From contig NZ_FNTJ01000001.1 in NCBI RefSeq assembly GCF_900105185.1, forward strand, positions 2,872,501 through 2,936,500: a stretch of DNA of 64,000 nucleotides. The letters are read 5' to 3'. The DNA comes from Pseudomonas saponiphila. Lineage in GTDB: Bacteria; Pseudomonadota; Gammaproteobacteria; Pseudomonadales; Pseudomonadaceae. How positions within the stretch are numbered: position 1 is the stretch's first letter; each line of letters opens with the position of its first letter. A program made the position numbers and the translations under genes. This document shows positions 7,702-16,452 of this stretch, in pieces. Below the pieces are notes generated by a model. The model was given only the letters and a program-made list of their open reading frames with translations, ran no database searches and had not been told where the DNA came from.

Positions 7702-9327
7702 ATGTCCTTGCGTAACCTGAATATCGCCCCCCGTGCTTTCCTCGGTTTTGCCTTCATTGCCTTGCTGGTCGTAGTGCTGGGGGTGTTCGCCATCAATCGC
7801 ATGTCGGTCATCCGTGAAGCCTCGGTCGACATGGAAAGCAACCAGCTGCCCAGCGTCGGCTTTCTCGGCAACCTCACCGAGAACGTGCTGCGCCTGCGGA
7901 TTCTCTCGTTCCGGGTGCTGGTCAACCGCGACCCTGCGGGCCTGGCCGAAGCCCAGACGCGCATCGGCGCGCTGGTGGACAAGGTCCGCCAGGCCCAGTC
8001 CGGTTATGCGGCGTTGCCCATGGTTGCGGAGGAGGCGGAGCTCTACAAGGCCTTCGCCCTGACCCTGGAAAACTACCTGCAGGCGCAGAAGGAAATGCTC
8101 GAACTCTCGCGCCAGGACAAGCTGGATGAGCTGCGCAACCTGATCAACACCCGGATCAAGGACGGCACCGACCAGATGGGCGAGCAGTTGAACAAGCTCA
8201 TCGCCATCAACGCCGCCGGGGCCAGGAGCGCGTCCCAGGCCGCCGGCGAGCACTACAGCGGGGCCATCACCGGGATCGTCATCGTCGCGGTGATCGCCGC
8301 CTTGCTGACCATCGTCCTGGCGCTGTTGCTGACCCGCAGCATCGTCACCCCGCTGAACAAGGCGCTGAACGCCGCCGAGGTCATTGCCGGTGGCAACCTG
8401 CGGCAGGTCATCGAGGTCGACGGCAAGGACGAACCGGCGCGGCTGCTGCGTGCCTTGTCCGAGATGCAGGCCAGCCTGCGCCGGACCATCGAACAGATCG
8501 CCGGCTCGGCGACCCAGCTGGCCTCGGCCTCGGAGGAACTCAGCGCGGTCACCGAAGAAGCTTCCCGTGGGGTGCAGCAGCAGAACACCGAGATCGAGCA
8601 AGCGGCCACCGCGGTCAATGAAATGACTGCGGCGGTGGAGGAGGTGGCGCGCAACGCAGTGTCCACTTCCGAGGCTTCCCAGCATTCGACCCAGGCTGCC
8701 CGCGAAGGTCGGGATCGGGTGGTGCAGACCGTCGAGGCGATCCAGACCATGGCCCAGGACGTGCAGGGCACTGCGCTGATGATCGAAGGGCTGGCGGCCC
8801 AGGGTCGGGACATCGGCAAGGTGCTGGACGTGATCCGCGCCATCGCCGAGCAGACCAACCTGCTGGCCCTCAACGCTGCCATCGAGGCGGCCCGGGCCGG
8901 CGAGGCCGGGCGCGGCTTCGCGGTGGTGGCCGACGAGGTGCGGGCCCTGGCCCATCGCACCGCCCAGTCGACCCAGGAAATCGAGAAGATGGTGGCCGGC
9001 ATCCAGAACGGCACCGGCGAGGCCGTGGAGTCCATGCAGCAGAGCAACCAGCGCACCCAGAGCACCCTGCAACTGGCCCGCGCCGCCGGCGAGTCCCTGG
9101 AGCAGATCGCCGAATCGATCAACCAGATCAATGAGCGCAACCTGGTGATCGCCAGCGCTTCGGAAGAGCAGGCCCAGGTGTCCCGTGAGGTGGACCGCAA
9201 TCTGGTGAACATCCGTGACCTGGCCACCCAGTCGGCGGCCGGCGCCGACCAGACCAGCGCCGCCAGCCATGAACTGTCGCGCCTGGCGGTGGATCTCAAC
9301 ACCATGGTCGGGCGTTTCGTGATCTAG
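7702..9327 (+). CDS. Methyl-accepting chemotaxis protein
   Basis: A 541-residue receptor starting at the ATG at 7702 (GAGAG upstream); an earlier ATG at 7657 would add a polar stretch and lacks a ribosome site. Layout: TM1 about residues 11-32, a periplasmic helical domain of about 155 residues (four-helix-bundle type, sequence [19 protein letters not shown]), TM2 about 190-212, HAMP, then a cytoplasmic signalling domain with the conserved hairpin [35 protein letters not shown]. It ends ...VGRFVI without a CheR-tethering pentapeptide. It signals ligand binding to CheW/CheA. The position next to hpaB suggests, but does not show, that an aromatic acid is the attractant. Confidence 0.9.
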   Translation: MSLRNLNIAPRAFLGFAFIALLVVVLGVFAINRMSVIREASVDMESNQLPSVGFLGNLTENVLRLRILSFRVLVNRDPAGLAEAQTRIGALVDKVRQAQSGYAALPMVAEEAELYKAFALTLENYLQAQKEMLELSRQDKLDELRNLINTRIKDGTDQMGEQLNKLIAINAAGARSASQAAGEHYSGAITGIVIVAVIAALLTIVLALLLTRSIVTPLNKALNAAEVIAGGNLRQVIEVDGKDEPARLLRALSEMQASLRRTIEQIAGSATQLASASEELSAVTEEASRGVQQQNTEIEQAATAVNEMTAAVEEVARNAVSTSEASQHSTQAAREGRDRVVQTVEAIQTMAQDVQGTALMIEGLAAQGRDIGKVLDVIRAIAEQTNLLALNAAIEAARAGEAGRGFAVVADEVRALAHRTAQSTQEIEKMVAGIQNGTGEAVESMQQSNQRTQSTLQLARAAGESLEQIAESINQINERNLVIASASEEQAQVSREVDRNLVNIRDLATQSAAGADQTSAASHELSRLAVDLNTMVGRFVI

Positions 9328-9412
9328 GGGCACGAACGGTGGGTCCGGGCACTCGACGAGCGGCCCGGCAGCACCTAGGGTTTTGCCTGAGGCATCTTTC
9401 ATGGAGAAAGCG

Positions 9413-10630
9413 ATGCGCTACTCAGCCCTGACCCAACGGATTGCCGGTGAAGGTTCCGCGGCCTGGAACATCCATTACCGGGCCCTGGCCCTGCGCGAGC
9501 AGGGCAGGGACGTGTTGCTGCTGACCATCGGCGACCCGGACTTCGACACCCCCAGGCCGGTGGTCCAGGCGGCGATCGACAGCCTGCTGGCCGGGGACAC
9601 CCATTATTCGGACGTGCGCGGCAATCTGGCGCTGCGCAGCTGCATTGCCCGGCACCATCATCAGCGCAGCGGGCAGATCGTCGACGCCGAACACGTGGTG
9701 GTACTGCCCGGGGCGCAATGCGCGGTGTTCTCCGTGGCCCAGTGCCTGCTCAATCCCGGGGATGAGGTGCTGGTAGCCGAGCCCATGTACGTCACCTACC
9801 AGGGCGTGTTCGGTGCCTGCGCGGCGCGCATCGTGCCGGTGCCGGTGCGGGCCGAGCAGGGGTTTCGCGTTGATCCGCGGGAAGTGGCGGCGCGGATCAC
9901 CCCGCGCACCCGGGCCATGCTGCTCAACAGCCCCAACAACCCCTCGGGCGCCAGCCTGTCCCTGGAAGACTGGCAAGCCCTGGCGCGGCTGTGCTTTGCC
10001 CACGATCTGTGGCTGATTTCCGACGAGGTCTACTGTGACCTGCTGTACGAGGGCCGGCACTTCAGCCCGGGCAGCCTGCCGCGCATGGGCGAGCGCACCG
10101 CCACCATCAACAGCCTGTCCAAGTCCCACGCCATGAGCGGTTGGCGGGTGGGCTGGGTGATTGCCCCGCCGACCCTGGCCGGGCACCTGAGCAATCTGTC
10201 CCTGTGCATGCTCTACGGCCTGCCGGATTTTGTGCAGAACGCGGCGGTGGTGGCCCTGGACCGCGACCTGCCGGAGGTGGCGCAGATGCGCGAAGAGTAC
10301 CGGCGGCGCCGGGATCTGGTGTGTTCGCTGCTGAGCCAGTGCCCGGGCCTGACCCCGATCCGCCCGGATGGCGGCATGTTCGTCATGGTGGACGTGCGCA
10401 GCACCGGGCTGGACGCCCAATCCTTCGCCGACTGCCTGCTGGAGGGCCACGGTGTCTCGGTGCTGGCCGGCGAAGCCTTCGGCCCCAGTGCCGCGGGGCA
10501 CATCCGCATCGGCCTGGTGCTGGACTGCGAGCGCCTGACTGAAGCCTGCCGGCGCATTGCCCTTTGCACCGGCGAACTCCTCGAACGCCGCCCCCCCAAC
10601 CCGCCACCCGTACCCCGTAGCCTCTTGTAG
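9413..10630 (+). CDS. AruH-like class I/II aminotransferase (paralogue of the gene at 29720)
   Basis: A 405-residue PLP enzyme of fold type I: SVGDPDFDTP-like LTIGDPDFDTPRP, LLNSPNNPSGA, SDEVY, and the Schiff-base lysine in SLSKSHAMSGWRVGWV (residue 237). Start at 9413 (MRYSALTQRIAGEG) is chosen because it aligns with the second copy (MRFSQLTQRIAGDG) and has GGAG 6 bases upstream. It is clearly a paralogue of the arginine:pyruvate transaminase gene 20 kb away, yet it stands alone without a decarboxylase gene. It might transfer amino groups from a different basic or neutral amino acid. Its stop TAG is formed by the GTAGGAGC of the REP that follows. Confidence 0.85.
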   Translation: MRYSALTQRIAGEGSAAWNIHYRALALREQGRDVLLLTIGDPDFDTPRPVVQAAIDSLLAGDTHYSDVRGNLALRSCIARHHHQRSGQIVDAEHVVVLPGAQCAVFSVAQCLLNPGDEVLVAEPMYVTYQGVFGACAARIVPVPVRAEQGFRVDPREVAARITPRTRAMLLNSPNNPSGASLSLEDWQALARLCFAHDLWLISDEVYCDLLYEGRHFSPGSLPRMGERTATINSLSKSHAMSGWRVGWVIAPPTLAGHLSNLSLCMLYGLPDFVQNAAVVALDRDLPEVAQMREEYRRRRDLVCSLLSQCPGLTPIRPDGGMFVMVDVRSTGLDAQSFADCLLEGHGVSVLAGEAFGPSAAGHIRIGLVLDCERLTEACRRIALCTGELLERRPPNPPPVPRSLL

Positions 10631-10859
10631 GAGCCGGCTTGCCGGCGAAGAGGCCATCAAGTCCTGCATCGCCCTGGTGAACGCCTTCGCTGGCAAGCCA
10701 GCTTCTACGGTCGCCCTGGCACCGCACGATATTTCCGTAGGAGCCGGCTTGCCGGCGAAGCGGCCATCAGGTCTTGCATCGCCCTGGTGAACGCCTTCGC
10801 TGGCAAGCCAGCTCCTACGGTCGCCCCGGCACCGCACGATATTTCCGTAGGAGCCGGCT
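10627..10859. repeat. Tandem REP units, 110-bp period (left of IS copy 1)
   Basis: REP units begin with GTAGGAGCCGGCTTGCCGG at 10627, 10737 and 10847. Each is followed by an inverted arm TTCGCTGGCAAGCCAGC and a shared spacer containing GCACCGCACGATATTTCC. The third unit is interrupted after GGAGCCGGCT by the IS element. The array resumes at 12082. Confidence 0.9.
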
Positions 10860-10898
10860 TGTAGTGGTCCAGTTTTTTTGGACCACTCTGTAGGAGCA

Positions 10899-11731
10899 TT
10901 AGGCCGCCAGCCTTTCAAAAGCGGCGGGCGGCAGATCGTTCGAGGCGCTGTGGCAACGCCGATGGTTGTAATGGGCAATGAAATCCATCACATCCTTCTG
11001 CGCCTCAAAATGATTCTGGTAGCCATTTTCAGGCGACCAATCGTGTTTCAGTGTCCGGAAATAACGCTCCACCACCGCGTTGTCCCAGCAGTTTGCGCGT
11101 CGACTCATGCTCTGCACGATCTGCTTTTCAGCCAGGTATTCGACAAAGCGATCCGCGGTGTATTGGCAGCCCTGGTCCGAGTGGAATACCAGCGCTGAAC
11201 CAGGCCGACGTATGCCAACAGCCAGCCGCAACGCCTTGAGCGACAGCTCGGCATCGGCGGTCCTGGAAAAGGCCCAGCCGACGATCCGACGTGAAAACAA
11301 ATCCATCACGATTGCCAGGTACAGCCAGCTTCCACCGACGCGAATGTAAGTGATGTCTCCGGCCCAAAACGTATTGGGTGATGCAGGATTAAAGCGACGA
11401 TCGAGGACATTGGCTGCGGTATTGCTGGGCTTTCCGGTCCGACGATAGTGAGCGTAACGGGCTCGTCGCCTGACCAGTCCAAGGTTTTTCATCAGACGGC
11501 CCATACGATGGCGCCCAACCGCTACGCCCTGTTTTTGAGCTCTCTGGCAAATCCCCGGGCGCCCAGGGCACCTCGATGCTCCCGGTGCAGTTGCCGAATG
11601 GTCTTTTCCAGTCGCCGCTCGACCCCAGGTTCAGACCGAGCCACGGGCTTGGCGTAATAGCTGCTGCGAGGCACGCCCAGAAGTCGGCAGCAGTGCCGAA
11701 TGGAGAGCTGTCCTTTCAAACCCTCGATCAT
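10899..11731 (-). pseudogene. IS3-family transposase orfB, frameshifted
   Basis: The DDE transposase. The first part (from 11731) reads correctly to about residue 66, then ends as ...ARELKNRA. The rest (from about 11504 down to 10899) continues in another frame. Comparison with the intact copy shows the cause: a run of six A at 32280-32285 there is only five at 11532-11536 here. The catalytic motifs remain in the second fragment: WAGDITYI, VFHSDQGCQYT, and CWDNAVVERYF. The integrase core alone, starting at the internal ATG at 11504, may still be translated but lacks the N-terminal region. A sequencing error in a homopolymer is the alternative. Confidence 0.85.
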
Positions 11732-12024
11732 TTGATTCGGCTGAACAGCACCTTCAGATGAGAGGGCAATTGCTTTTTTAGGACGCTATTCTCGGCTTCC
11801 AGCAAGGCGAGCCTGGCCTGCAGTGAATCAATCAGTTCCTGGTCCTGAGGGCGTGTGGGCAGCAAGGCTCCTTCATGCTCCTTGCGCCATCTGGCGACCC
11901 AGCGTCGCAGGGCTGTAGGTCCAACCCCGGTTTGCTCACATGCCTTAGGCACCGAGTAATTCATTTCCACGACCAAGCGAATGGCTTCAGCCTTTTCTTC
12001 AGCGCTAACAACCCGAAATCCCAT
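11728..12024 (-). CDS. IS3-family transposase orfA (HTH protein), copy 1
   Basis: A 98-residue DNA-binding protein, identical in sequence to the orfA of copy 2. It has a helix-turn-helix of the IS3/transposase_8 type (EEKAEAIRLVVEMNYSVPKA, then GVGPTALRRWVARW) and a C-terminal leucine-rich coiled coil (LIDSLQARLALLEAENSVLKKQ). It recognises the IS ends, and alone it usually acts as a regulator of transposition. Its stop overlaps the orfB start by ATGA. A slippery A6G site lies near its end (minus strand, 11773-11779). Confidence 0.92.
   Translation of the reverse strand: MGFRVVSAEEKAEAIRLVVEMNYSVPKACEQTGVGPTALRRWVARWRKEHEGALLPTRPQDQELIDSLQARLALLEAENSVLKKQLPSHLKVLFSRIK
11773..11779 (-). promoter_or_regulatory. 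Slippery heptamer for programmed -1 frameshift, IS copy 1
   Basis: Minus strand A-AAA-AAG in the orfA reading frame, as in other IS3 elements, allowing an OrfAB fusion. In this copy the fusion would still hit the orfB frameshift. Confidence 0.7.
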
Positions 12025-12081
12025 GATGCTTCCTTAGGTTGAAACTCCTACAGAGTGGTCCAGGAATATTGAGCCACAACA

Positions 12082-12211
12082 AGCCAGCTCCTACGGTCGC
12101 CCTGGCACCGCACGATATTTCCGTAGGAGCCGGCTTGCCGGCGAAGAGGCCATCAAGTCTTGCATCGCCCAGGTGAACGCCTTCGCTGGCAAGCCAGCTC
12201 CTACGGTCGTC
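12082..12211. repeat. REP units right of IS copy 1
   Basis: The interrupted unit resumes with AGCCAGCTCCTACGG, then the spacer GCACCGCACGATATTTCC. A full unit follows, from GTAGGAGCCGGCTTGCCGG at 12123 to its inverted arm ending near 12211. Same spacer family as 10627-10859. Confidence 0.9.
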
Positions 12212-12237
12212 AGGGGCGCTGTGGTGGTGGCGATTCG

Positions 12238-13233
12238 TTAACCGGCCTGTCGTGTCCTGAGGTCCCAGGCGGCGCTGTTGACCAGGTTGGGCGGGCGCTG
12301 CCCGGACAGGGCCGCCAGCAGGTTGTCCACCGCGCAGCGGGCCATGGCTTCACGGGTTTCGTGGGTGGCCGAGCCCATGTGCGGAGTGGCCACCACGTTG
12401 GGCAGTTGCAGCAGCGCTGAGTCCGGAGCCAGCGGTTCGCGCTCGAACACGTCCAGCCCGGCGCCGCGGATCCGTCGGGCCTGCAAGGCTTCGATCAGCG
12501 CCGCTTCGTCCACCACCTTGCCCCGGGAAATATTGATGAAGATGCTCTCCGGGCGCATCAGAGCCAGTTCGCGGCGGCCGATCAGCCCCTGGGTCTTCTC
12601 GGTCAAGGGCAGGGTCAGGCAGATGAAGTCGGCCTCTTGCAGCAGTTGCTCCAGGCTCCGGTAGCGGGCGTTGAAGCGTTGCTCCACCGCCGGCTTGGGG
12701 CTGTTGCTGTGGTAGATCACCGGCATGCCGAAGCCGAAATGCCCGCGCTGGGCCAACGCCTCGCCAATCCGGCCCATGCCGATGATGCCCAGGGTCTTGC
12801 CGTGCACGTCGCTGCCGAAATGCAGCGGACCGATGTTGCGCTGCCATTGCCCGGCGCGCACCAGGTTGGCCAGTTCCACCACCCGCCGGGCGGTCGCCAG
12901 GATCAGCGCGAAGCCGGTGTCGGCGGTGGTTTCGGTGAGCACGTCGGGGGTGTTGCTGAGCAGGATGCCGCGCCGGGTCAGGTAGTCGATGTCGTAGTTG
13001 TCGACCCCCACCGAGACACTGGCCACCGCCTGCAGGCGCGGTGCCAGGTCCAGCAGTTCGGCGTCCAGGCGCAGGCTCGCGCCCAGCAGCCCGTCGGCGC
13101 TGGGCAGGGCCTGGCGCAGGGCCTTGAGGCCGGCGGGGCCCAGGTCTTCGATCAAGGTGACCACGGTCTGTTCCTGCAGGCGCGCCATCAGCGACGGCGA
13201 GAGTTTCTTGTACAGCACCAGGTGTTTTTTCAT
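12238..13233 (-). CDS. kguD: 2-ketogluconate-6-phosphate reductase (D-2-hydroxyacid dehydrogenase family)
   Basis: A 331-residue NAD(P)-dependent D-2-hydroxyacid dehydrogenase: Rossmann motif in GKTLGIIGMGRIGEALAQRG (around residue 150), substrate arginine in INISRGKVVDE, Glu/His pair in DVFEREPLAP and VVATPHMGSATHETR. It is the last gene of kguE-kguK-kguT-kguD, whose order matches P. aeruginosa. In that pathway it reduces 2-keto-6-phosphogluconate to 6-phosphogluconate, feeding the Entner-Doudoroff route. The ATG at 13233 has AGAGA upstream and the gene starts 19 bases after kguT. By sequence alone it could be called a glyoxylate/hydroxypyruvate/2-ketogluconate reductase (GhrB-like); the operon makes KguD the better name. 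Confidence 0.88.
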   Translation of the reverse strand: MKKHLVLYKKLSPSLMARLQEQTVVTLIEDLGPAGLKALRQALPSADGLLGASLRLDAELLDLAPRLQAVASVSVGVDNYDIDYLTRRGILLSNTPDVLTETTADTGFALILATARRVVELANLVRAGQWQRNIGPLHFGSDVHGKTLGIIGMGRIGEALAQRGHFGFGMPVIYHSNSPKPAVEQRFNARYRSLEQLLQEADFICLTLPLTEKTQGLIGRRELALMRPESIFINISRGKVVDEAALIEALQARRIRGAGLDVFEREPLAPDSALLQLPNVVATPHMGSATHETREAMARCAVDNLLAALSGQRPPNLVNSAAWDLRTRQAG

Positions 13234-13252
13234 GTCGGTTCTCTGTGGCGAT

Positions 13253-14548
13253 TCAGGAATGGGCCAGGCGGCGCGGCAGGGGCAGGCCCTTGGCCCGGGG
13301 CGCGCCGGCGCCGGGTGCCAGCAGCAGGGTCAGCAGCACCGAGAGCAGCAGCGCGCCGCTCATCAGCAGGTAGGAGGCCCCGGGGGAGCCGGTGGCGCTG
13401 TTCAGGTAGCCCACCAGGTAGGAGCCGCCGAAGGAGCCCAGGGCGCCCATGCTGTTGATCAGGGCCATGGCGCCACCGGCCACGTTGGCCGGGAGAATCT
13501 CCGGAACGATGGCGAAGAACGGCCCATAGGGCGCGTACATGCAGGCCCCGGCGATCACCAGCAGGCCGTAGGACCACCAGAAGTGCTCGGCGCCCAGCAG
13601 GTAGGAGGCGTAGAAGGCGAGGGCGGCCACCAGCAGCGGCGGCCAGACGAAGCGCTTGCGCTTCTGGGTCCGGTCCGAACCCCAGGACACCGCGAGCATG
13701 GCGATCACCGCCGCCAGGTAGGGCAGGGCCGAGAGCCAGCCGGCTTCGACCATGTCCATCTGCGCGCCGTGCTTGAGGATCGACGGCAGCCACAGGACAA
13801 AACCGTAGACCCCGATGCTCCAGCAGAAGAACTGCAGGGCAAGGATGATCACCTTGGGCGAGCGGAACGCCTCGGCGTAGTTCTTCACTGCCTTGATGCC
13901 TTGCTGTTCGGCGGTCAGGGCGCTTTCCAGGTCCTGTTTCTCCTGGGCGCCGAGCCACTGGGCCTGGCTGGGCCGGTCATCGGCCAGGCGCCACCAGATA
14001 AAGGCCCAGAGCACGGCCGGCAAGCCTTCGACGATGAACATCCAGCGCCAGCTGAAGTGTTGCACCAGGTAGCCCGAAACCACCGACATCCAGAGCATGG
14101 TCACCGGGTTGCCGAGGATCAGGAAGGTATTGGCCCGGGAGCGTTCGGCCCGGGTGAACCAGTGGCACAGGTACACCAGCATCGCCGGCATCACCGCCGC
14201 TTCCACCACCCCGAGCAGAAAGCGGATGGCGATCAGCGTGTAGGCGTTGGACACGATCCCGGTGAGGGTGGCCAGGCCGCCCCAGAGGATCAGGCTGACG
14301 AAGATCAGCTTCTTCACGCTGCGTTTTTGCGCGTAGATCGCCCCCGGCACCTGGAAGAAGAAATAGCCGAGGAAGAACAGCGCCCCCAAAAGCGATGACA
14401 GCCCGGGGGTGATCTGCAAGTCCTCGGCCATCCCGGAGGCGGCGGCGAAGCCATAGTTGGCGCGGTCCAGGTAGGCCAGGCTGTAGGTGATGAAGACCAT
14501 CGGCATGATGTACCACCAGCGGCGGGCGGCGAGTTTGAGGTTGTCCAT
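13253..14548 (-). CDS. kguT: 2-ketogluconate transporter, MFS family
   Basis: A 431-residue MFS protein of the anion:cation symporter type. It begins MDNLKLAARRWWYIMPMVF, followed by TYSLAYLDRANYGFA, the family signature near TM1. Twelve membrane segments are evident and the central loop (about residues 190-230) is charged. Start 14548 has AGGAG 7 bases upstream; the frame is open further upstream through the REP but without a start signal. It imports 2-ketogluconate made in the periplasm by gluconate dehydrogenase. A REP lies between it and kguK (14625-14706) and an A-rich Crc/Hfq-like site lies just upstream of the ribosome site. Both would allow its level to differ from that of the other kgu genes. 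Confidence 0.9.
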   Translation of the reverse strand: MDNLKLAARRWWYIMPMVFITYSLAYLDRANYGFAAASGMAEDLQITPGLSSLLGALFFLGYFFFQVPGAIYAQKRSVKKLIFVSLILWGGLATLTGIVSNAYTLIAIRFLLGVVEAAVMPAMLVYLCHWFTRAERSRANTFLILGNPVTMLWMSVVSGYLVQHFSWRWMFIVEGLPAVLWAFIWWRLADDRPSQAQWLGAQEKQDLESALTAEQQGIKAVKNYAEAFRSPKVIILALQFFCWSIGVYGFVLWLPSILKHGAQMDMVEAGWLSALPYLAAVIAMLAVSWGSDRTQKRKRFVWPPLLVAALAFYASYLLGAEHFWWSYGLLVIAGACMYAPYGPFFAIVPEILPANVAGGAMALINSMGALGSFGGSYLVGYLNSATGSPGASYLLMSGALLLSVLLTLLLAPGAGAPRAKGLPLPRRLAHS

Positions 14549-14563
14549 GAAAGTTCTCCTGAG

Positions 14564-14576
14564 CTTGTTGTTTTTG
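14564..14576 (-). promoter_or_regulatory. A-rich Crc/Hfq-type (CA) motif upstream of kguT
   Basis: The minus-strand leader reads AAAAACAACAAG directly upstream of the AGGAG ribosome site, matching AAnAAnAA. Expected effect: repression of kguT translation when preferred carbon sources are present (inferred). Confidence 0.5.
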
Positions 14577-14624
14577 TCGCAACAGGTGGTTCTGGGTTTT
14601 CGTTCGGATGCGCAATGCCGGTGT

Positions 14625-14706
14625 GTAGGAGCCGGCTTGCCGGCGAAGAGGCCCTCGAGCCTTGCATCGCCCTGGTGGGCCCCTTCGCTGGCAAGCCAGC
14701 TCCTAC
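14625..14706. repeat. REP pair between kguT and kguK
   Basis: GTAGGAGCCGGCTTGCCGG at the left and its inverted partner ending GCCAGCTCCTAC at 14706. The right arm overlaps the kguK stop codon: TAG of kguK is part of GTAGGAGC. Confidence 0.88.
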
Positions 14707-15665
14707 AGGGCGCAGGCGGTTTTAAGGGGCGGTGCCTGGTCCGGCAGTTCGTGGCGTCGGGGCAGGCCTTCCATGTCGCCACGGCTCTGTATCGCGCGGC
14801 TGCCGACCCAGTTGGCGCGCTGCACCGCTTCGATCACGCTGCGGCTTTCCAGCAGGGCGCTGATCAGGCCCACGGCGAAGGCATCGCCGGCACCGACGGT
14901 GTCCACCACCTGGGACACCGGCACGCCGTCGACGAAGCCGGCGTCCAGGTGGGTGCGGTAGTAGGCGCCATGGGCGCCGAGCTTGATCACCACGGCTTCG
15001 GCGCCCTGGTCCAGGTAGAACGCGGCAATGTCCGCCGGGTCGTCACGGCCGGTGAGCAGGCGGCCCTCGCCGAGGCCCGGCAGCACCCAGTGGGCCAGGG
15101 CCGCGAGGCGGTTGATCTCGCGGATCATCAGCGCTTCGCTGGCCCACAGGCCGGGACGCAGGTTGGGATCGAACGACACGCTGCGGCCGCTGGCGCGCAG
15201 GGTCTGCATCAGGTGGCCCGACAGCTCCCGGGCCGAGTCCGAGAGGGCCGGGGGAATGCCGGTGGCGTGCAGGTGACGGGCCTGGAGCAGGGCCGGGGCC
15301 AGGTCGTCGAGACTCAGGTGGCTGGCCGCCGAGCCGCGGCGGAAGTACTCGACTCGCGGGTCGTCGCCGGTTTCTTCCCGGGACTTGAGCTGAAAGCCGG
15401 TAGGGTGCAGCGGGTCGCGGCGCACGAAGCGGCAGTCCAGGCCCTCGGCTTCGAGGGTGTCGAGCACGAAGCGCCCCAGTGAATCGTTGCCGACCCGGCT
15501 CAGCCACGCCACCTTGAAGCCCAGGCGCGACAGGCCGATGGCGACATTGCTGTCGGCCCCGGCGATGCGCTTGTGAAAGTGCTCGACCTGGGCCAGATCG
15601 CCGCTGTGTTCGGCGACGAACATCGCCATGGTTTCACCGAAGGACAGGATATCGATCTCAGACAT
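14703..15665 (-). CDS. kguK: 2-ketogluconokinase (PfkB family)
   Basis: A 320-residue sugar kinase of the PfkB/ribokinase family: N-terminal substrate motif ILSFGETMAMF, GGxxxN-type AGADSNVAIGLSRLG, and the C-terminal signature DTVGAGDAFAVGL that carries the catalytic Asp and the anion hole. It phosphorylates 2-ketogluconate to 2-keto-6-phosphogluconate in the cytoplasm. I choose the start MSEIDIL at 15665 (GGAG upstream), which overlaps the end of kguE by 8 bases and so suggests coupling. An in-frame ATG 27 bases earlier lies inside kguE. KDG kinases look similar; the kgu context decides. Confidence 0.9.
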   Translation of the reverse strand: MSEIDILSFGETMAMFVAEHSGDLAQVEHFHKRIAGADSNVAIGLSRLGFKVAWLSRVGNDSLGRFVLDTLEAEGLDCRFVRRDPLHPTGFQLKSREETGDDPRVEYFRRGSAASHLSLDDLAPALLQARHLHATGIPPALSDSARELSGHLMQTLRASGRSVSFDPNLRPGLWASEALMIREINRLAALAHWVLPGLGEGRLLTGRDDPADIAAFYLDQGAEAVVIKLGAHGAYYRTHLDAGFVDGVPVSQVVDTVGAGDAFAVGLISALLESRSVIEAVQRANWVGSRAIQSRGDMEGLPRRHELPDQAPPLKTACAL

Positions 15666-16440
15666 GGGCAGGCTCCAGTCGCGATTGGCCAAGGTGCGCC
15701 AGCAGCTTGACCTGTTCGCTGGTGAGCGCCAGCAGGTCGGCGCCTTGCAGCGGGTATTCCACGGCCCGGGTAATGCCTTGAGTCATGTGCCGCAGCAGGT
15801 GTTCCCATTGCCGCAGTTCCGGGGCGTCCGGCGCTATGGCCACCCGCTTGCCGTCGGTGCGCAGGCGCACGGCCTTGCAATGCACGTAGGCCACATGCCG
15901 GCCCAGCAGGCGCGCGGCATCGAGGGCCGATTGCGCCTGCCATTGCCAGTTGCCGATATCGAAGGTCATGCGCAGCGGCAGGTCCAGCCCTTGCACGGCG
16001 CTGAAAAAGCGCTGGAAGGGTTCGATGCGCCCCCCGTGATCGGTCTGGTCGTTCTCCACCAGCAGCCGCACCGGCTGCGCCGCCAGCAGGCGGCCGAGGC
16101 TGTGCAGGTCGTGATGCGCGTTGAAGTGGCCGAGGGACACCTTGAGGTCGCGGGCGCCGAACGCCCGGGCCCGTTGCAAGGTGGCGGCGAGTTCCAGATT
16201 GGGTTCGCGGCGTTCGGCCTGCCACAGCTCCAGGGGCGAGGAAAATACGCTTTCCAGGCCATGTTGCTCGGCGCTTTGCGCCAGCTGCGCGGGGTTTTCG
16301 TCGCTCAGCAGCTCTTCGCGCCATTCAATCCAGGACGCGCCGGCGGCGGCCACCAAGGGGATGAAATGCGCCTGACCGTGCTCACGCACAAGGTCCGCGC
16401 CGTAGCTGGACAGACTGATGGAAACGGGTGATCGCTGCAT
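15658..16440 (-). CDS. kguE: KguE, TIM-barrel epimerase-like protein of 2-ketogluconate utilisation
   Basis: A 260-residue AP-endonuclease-2-like TIM barrel (xylose isomerase-like superfamily): SIDWREELL-type WIEWREELLSDENP, LKVSLGHFN, LLVENDQTDHGG, MTFDIGNWQWQ, VHCKAVR give the expected metal-binding Glu/Asp/His series. It is the first gene of the kgu operon; its exact reaction is not established as far as I know. The frame extends to 16467, but that ATG lies on the PtxS operator. The ATG at 16440 has AGAGG 8 bases upstream and is chosen. The PtxS palindrome at 16453-16466 covers the region just upstream, so repression acts at this promoter. Confidence 0.86.
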   Translation of the reverse strand: MQRSPVSISLSSYGADLVREHGQAHFIPLVAAAGASWIEWREELLSDENPAQLAQSAEQHGLESVFSSPLELWQAERREPNLELAATLQRARAFGARDLKVSLGHFNAHHDLHSLGRLLAAQPVRLLVENDQTDHGGRIEPFQRFFSAVQGLDLPLRMTFDIGNWQWQAQSALDAARLLGRHVAYVHCKAVRLRTDGKRVAIAPDAPELRQWEHLLRHMTQGITRAVEYPLQGADLLALTSEQVKLLAHLGQSRLEPAHV

Positions 16441-16452
16441 GTTTCTGACCTC

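Larger units (their letters stand above)
10860..12081 (-). mobile_element. IS3-family insertion sequence, copy 1 (1222 bp), transposase frameshifted
   Basis: Almost identical to the copy at 31735 but in the opposite orientation. Ends read TGTAGTGG on the left and CCACAACA on the right; the terminal inverted repeats are about 37 bp and imperfect, and share TGGACCACTCTGTAGGAG at their inner part. It contains orfA and a broken orfB. It sits in a REP between the arms GGAGCCGGCT and AGCCAGCTCC. There is no target duplication, and exactly the 56 bases that separate these arms in the neighbouring 110-bp unit are missing. That points to an IS-adjacent deletion after insertion. Confidence 0.92.
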
